In this document: positions 63,043 to 64,000 of the stretch, in pieces | Layout: the number at the start of each line of letters is the position of its first letter | Position numbering within the stretch: position 1 is the first letter of the stretch | From: Diplodia intermedia | Lineage: Eukaryota; Ascomycota; Dothideomycetes; Botryosphaeriales; Botryosphaeriaceae | Assembly: GCA_021495925.1 (NCBI GenBank) | Contig: JAKEKT010000050.1 | Coordinates: 124,001-188,000, forward strand | Direction: 5' to 3' | DNA: 64,000 bases | Translations under genes and position numbers: made by a program | The notes under the pieces: generated by a model | What the model was told of the DNA's origin: nothing | The model's input: only the letters and a program-made list of their open reading frames with translations | Database searches by the model: none

Positions 63043-64000
63043 GGTGGGCAGCTGTCGAAGTCTAGGTAGCTGCGATACCGGAGCTGCAGGCCGGGGTAGA
63101 GCTGCTGTAAGCGCGGGGTGATGCAGGCGCAAGCAGCGGTCGATTGTCGAGAAGTTGAATCACTGAAGTAGAGCTCAATGAAAGGTTGTCTTGGATACAG
63201 TGAGCACTGAACGCAGGCAGCTGTAATGGAGGAGAATGAAGTTGGAGCTCCGTGATGACGCGCAAGAGTCGGATAGGACTAGCGCCAACCTTATCGATTA
63301 TGACCGCGGCACAGGCCAGAAGCCAGGCGCTCACCACGCGTCACGGCTGACCTATCGTCCCGTCCCATTTCCTTCTCTCACGACGTGTGAAGAGACGCGT
63401 CAGCACCTCATACCGTTTAATTTTCACGCTACAGTGGCAATCGATGTTGGGATTAACTATTGGCAAAAGGAAGGCGGACAGCTACTCGTAGTCTAGACAT
63501 TATTAAGCACGTTGCGGAATCGGTTTGGCCGCGCTTGCTGGGTTGCTGGTCGAGACCAGAGTGGGCGACCTAATCTCGGCGCTTGGCGCGAGAACCACGG
63601 TGGGGTTCGCGCTGCATTTGGCTATAGGGGATGAAGGGTATAGGTCAAGTAGAAAATTTTGTTACTGGAGCTCCAATCACACGAGTTTCGGAGACGCGAA
63701 CATGCAGCGGTGACGATGGCCAGTGGCGGCTCGCGTGCATGAGCGCAATGTCGAGCCGTGCCTGTGATTCCAGAGCGTTCATGCAGTGTGGCTTGCGGGG
63801 CGTGCAGGCTGTGGCGAGGCGTGGTGTTGTCGGGATGCCGCTGCTTTCCGGCGTCGCGGCACACAGCCTGTCGCAACCCAGACGGCGGGCCCTGGTGAAG
63901 AAATGCTGGGCCGTCGCGCCGTGGTGTGAGGGGGCGATCCGCTCAGGACGGCACGACGGGATCGATCTGGCTCGCGGCGCTAGCCGCAGCGCGCAGCACC
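63043..64000. other. Window end, upstream of the thioesterase
   Basis: About 960 bp. No gene features are recognised; frames at 63236-63496 and 63622-63876 are short and featureless. Confidence 0.35.

Overview
This window is nuclear DNA of a filamentous ascomycete (Pezizomycotina). The genes are GC-rich and interrupted by short introns of about 45-140 nt with fungal splice signals (GTAAGT/GTGAGT-like donors, CTRAY branch sites, CAG/TAG acceptors). The protein families are typical of this group: PTH11-like receptor, LaeA-like methyltransferase, class VI chitin synthase, CFEM protein, HET and STAND/NACHT proteins, and Dal5-type transporters. A Dothideomycete is plausible but cannot be proven here. 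All exon boundaries were read by eye from open frames, splice signals and family conservation.

Layout. 1-4.3 kb: the 5' part of a nitrate-reductase-like molybdenum-cofactor (Moco) protein (minus, runs off the window) and, divergently, a secreted type-B carboxylesterase. 4.3-6 kb: intergenic, with a 50-bp tandem repeat and a small MITE-like element. 6-17.2 kb: a LaeA-like methyltransferase with 11 exons, an F-box protein, a CorA-like membrane protein, a secreted intradiol dioxygenase, a 2EXR/F-box-like protein with a TPR region, and the relic of a second LaeA-like methyltransferase. 17.7-19.3 kb: a PTH11-like seven-helix receptor with poly-Asp tracts. 19.3-27.4 kb: almost gene-free, with one uncertain small ORF. 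27.4-35.3 kb: a CFEM/GPI-anchored wall protein and a class VI chitin synthase. 38.2-47.3 kb: a medium-chain reductase, a GH5 glucanase, a polyQ membrane protein and a DHA1-like MFS transporter with 10 exons. 48.2-55.8 kb: ribosomal protein S19, a tautomerase, and a divergent pair of a Dal5-like MFS transporter and a PL26-type exo-rhamnogalacturonan lyase. 56-63 kb: a broken C-terminal HET fragment, a quinone-oxidoreductase-like protein, a STAND NTPase with ankyrin-like C-terminus, and a palmitoyl-protein thioesterase.

How the genes relate. Most are unrelated single genes; I see no complete secondary-metabolite cluster. The likeliest functional pair is the divergent transporter and cytosolic PL26 lyase (import and intracellular breakdown of rhamnogalacturonan fragments, an inference). 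The HET relic and the STAND protein form a small non-self-recognition neighbourhood. The points most worth a second look are the Cys-to-Ser change at the molybdenum-ligand position of the nitrate-reductase-like protein, the two relics (methyltransferase and HET), the MITE-like element, and the composition flip inside the PL26 gene.
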